Origin: Casp-actino8 sp046091365
GTDB taxonomy: Bacteria; Actinomycetota; Acidimicrobiia; Acidimicrobiales; Ilumatobacteraceae
Length of the DNA: 7,461 bases
NCBI GenBank assembly: GCA_046091365.1
Contig: JBJTBM010000043.1
Location: 1-7,461 of the forward strand
Direction of reading: 5' to 3'
The notes beneath the pieces are model-generated. The model worked only from the letters and a program-made list of their open reading frames with translations. It ran no database searches and was not told the origin of the DNA. The translations under genes were made by a program, and so were the position numbers. The first letter of the stretch is position 1. The number at the start of each line of letters is the position of its first letter. Shown piece after piece: positions 6,027 through 7,461 of this stretch.

Positions 6027-7064
6027 GTGGCCCCCGCCCGACCCCCCATCGCGAGCCTGAGAGGAGCAACCGCCGCCCTCACGCTGCTCGCCGGCCTGTT
6101 GAACGTCGCCGTCGCGCCCGGGCGTTCATCCGACTGGATGGCCGAAGGACTGATGATCGGTACCGTCGGCGGATTACAGGTCGCGCTCGCCGGTGCACTG
6201 CTCGTCTCACGGTCCTACCGAGTCATCTGGGCGACCGGAGTCGTCAACCTCGCCGTCGGTCTGGCGCTCGTTCTCGTGCGTGTGATCGGTTATCCGTTCG
6301 GACCGTTCGAGAATTACGCCCCACCACTCGAGCCCTACCGCATCATCGTGCTCGTGACATCGGTGCTCGCCGCCATCGGCGTGGTGGTGATCGCCTCCCG
6401 ACCGGCCACTGGCCCGCTCGGGTTGCGCTTCGAGAACGTGGCCCCACTGGTGGTCGCCCTGGCCGTGGTCCCGGGACTTCATCTGAGTTCATGGGGCGAC
6501 GATGCGCGACACATACTCGGTGCCGCGCATGTTCACACCGCCACACCGACGATCATTCTCTCCCCCGACGAACAGTCACGACTGGATGACGAGTTGGCAT
6601 TGGCTGCTGAGGTTGCCCGTCGACTACCCACATTCGCCGATGCGCTGGCCGATGGATGGGTGATATCAGGCCCCACCGTCGCCGGCATTGGTCAGATGGT
6701 GGTGCGACCCGATGTCGACTTCCGCGACGTCCCGTTCGACATCGAACGCCCCCTCGCCTACATCTACTCCGACGACTCGCCCGATGCGCCTGTGGTCGGT
6801 CTCGAATACGCGCAGTGGCTCAGCCACGGCGAGACACCACAGGGGTTCACCGGGCAGACACCCACGTGGCACACGCACATGCTCAGTTGCCTGGTCGACA
6901 GTTCGTACATCGTGCCGCAGGACGACCCGGTCACCGGACAGTCGTGCGCCAAGGTTGACGGCAGCATCGACACGTCGATGTCGTACATGCTGCGCGTGTG
7001 GCCGCTTGCCGATCAACCCAATCCCGACGGAGTCTTCGCCCACGACAACCCCACGTTGCGCTGA
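6027..7064 (+). CDS. Uncharacterised membrane protein with extracytoplasmic C-terminal domain
   Basis: I do not recognise the family. The 345-residue product starts with a GTG and has hydrophobic segments at about residues 14-31, 38-61, 66-90, 104-124 and 137-153, so four or five membrane helices, then a soluble domain of about 190 residues. The junction after the last helix is His-rich (H152, H162, H168, H170). The C-terminal domain contains WHTHMLSC (281-288) and a second cysteine at 307, the only two cysteines, which could form a disulphide if the domain is outside the cell. It ends MLRVWPLADQPNPDGVF with a polar tail. A chelating or metal-dependent role is possible but unproven. The start lacks a good ribosome binding site; GAAACT, one base off TANNNT, ends six bases before it. 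Codon use matches the neighbours, so it is a real gene. It is divergent from the acyl-CoA dehydrogenase and convergent with the VWA gene. Confidence 0.85.
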   Translation: MAPARPPIASLRGATAALTLLAGLLNVAVAPGRSSDWMAEGLMIGTVGGLQVALAGALLVSRSYRVIWATGVVNLAVGLALVLVRVIGYPFGPFENYAPPLEPYRIIVLVTSVLAAIGVVVIASRPATGPLGLRFENVAPLVVALAVVPGLHLSSWGDDARHILGAAHVHTATPTIILSPDEQSRLDDELALAAEVARRLPTFADALADGWVISGPTVAGIGQMVVRPDVDFRDVPFDIERPLAYIYSDDSPDAPVVGLEYAQWLSHGETPQGFTGQTPTWHTHMLSCLVDSSYIVPQDDPVTGQSCAKVDGSIDTSMSYMLRVWPLADQPNPDGVFAHDNPTLR

Positions 7065-7065
7065 G

Positions 7066-7461
7066 TCAGCTGGCGCGACGCCCCCGACCGCCCCGCGACA
7101 CCCGACGCTTGTGGTCGAGGAAGTCGACCATCACGTAGTTGCCCAGATCGTGGGCGTTCGTCATGAAGGCCCGTCCCCCGTTCATGGAGGTCATCTGCTC
7201 GACGAAGCGCACCAGGTACTGGTCGGCGTCGAGCATGAAGGTGTTGATCGTGATGTTCTCGCGCGTGCAGCGCATCGCTTCGCGCAAGGTGGCCTCGACC
7301 GTGAGTTGTTGGGCGTCCCAACCGTCGAAATACGTGAACCAGGGATCGCCCTGCGGAGTGATGTGGGCGGTCGGTTCACCGTCGGTGATCATGATGATCT
7401 GCTTGTTGCCCGACTGACCGGCCAACATGCGTCGGGCCGTGGCCATGGCGTGGTGCATGTT
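7066..7461 (-). CDS. VWA-domain protein, C-terminal part (5' end outside the window)
   Basis: Partial gene; the frame is open to the window edge, where the last visible codon is Asn before MHHAM. The visible 131 residues are the second half of a von Willebrand factor A domain: NMHHAM matches the loop after the second metal-site threonine, KQIIMITDGEPTAH carries the third metal-site aspartate, and CTRENITINTFMLD, FVEQMTSMNGGRAF and LGNYVMVDFL give the remaining strands and helices. It ends in a basic tail (HKRRVSRGGRGRRAS). The DxSxS part of the metal site must lie upstream. VWA proteins of this cytoplasmic kind often pair with MoxR-type AAA+ ATPases; whether that holds here depends on unseen neighbours. 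Its stop is one base from the stop of the membrane-protein gene. Confidence 0.88.
   Translation of the reverse strand, partial: NMHHAMATARRMLAGQSGNKQIIMITDGEPTAHITPQGDPWFTYFDGWDAQQLTVEATLREAMRCTRENITINTFMLDADQYLVRFVEQMTSMNGGRAFMTNAHDLGNYVMVDFLDHKRRVSRGGRGRRAS

Noticed and set aside
5308..6060. Plus-strand 250-codon frame antisense to the acyl-CoA dehydrogenase
   Set aside because: Shadow of a gene with both family signatures; its own translation shows no motif.

Overview
The window is high-GC DNA, about two-thirds G+C by eye, with densely packed genes and strong G/C preference at third codon positions. The binding-protein lipoprotein has an acidic Asp/Ser/Thr linker after its lipobox. Three start codons have a TANNNT box ending exactly six bases upstream and no visible ribosome binding site. 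Together these suggest a Gram-positive actinobacterium, possibly of the Acidimicrobiia type; that placement is inference. No RNA gene, transposon, integrase or CRISPR array is visible.

Left half (7-3737, minus strand): one four-gene operon, in transcription order a class I SAM-dependent methyltransferase, a FecCD/BtuC-type permease, a periplasmic-binding lipoprotein and an ATPase. The last three form a complete Type II ABC importer of the family that takes up siderophores, haem, cobalamin and, in the Mol systems, molybdate or tungstate. The methyltransferase stop overlaps the permease start by 4 bp (ATGA) and the last two genes are 7 bp apart, so the methyltransferase belongs to the unit.

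Divergent control region (3738-3826): two copies of the inverted repeat AATCGGAA-N3-TTCCGATT with centres 30 bp apart. One fills the spacer of the leftward promoter; the other lies between the two promoters. A single dimeric repressor probably controls both directions.

Rightward from it (3827-4613): a MogA-type molybdopterin adenylyltransferase that keeps its catalytic region but stops at a TAG where relatives continue with lysine. MogA-like residues go on for about 13 codons past the stop and then cease. A 101-codon start-less open frame with coding character follows. The segment looks decayed or rearranged.

Right half (4735-7461): an acyl-CoA dehydrogenase on the minus strand with its own palindromic operator; a divergent gene for a membrane protein with an extracytoplasmic domain that I do not recognise; and, convergent with it by one base, the C-terminal part of a VWA-domain protein running off the window end.

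The most interesting point is the shared operator pair that ties a methyltransferase plus metal-chelate-type importer to a molybdenum-cofactor gene. It suggests, but does not prove, that the importer handles an oxyanion or metal complex linked to molybdenum or tungsten metabolism.
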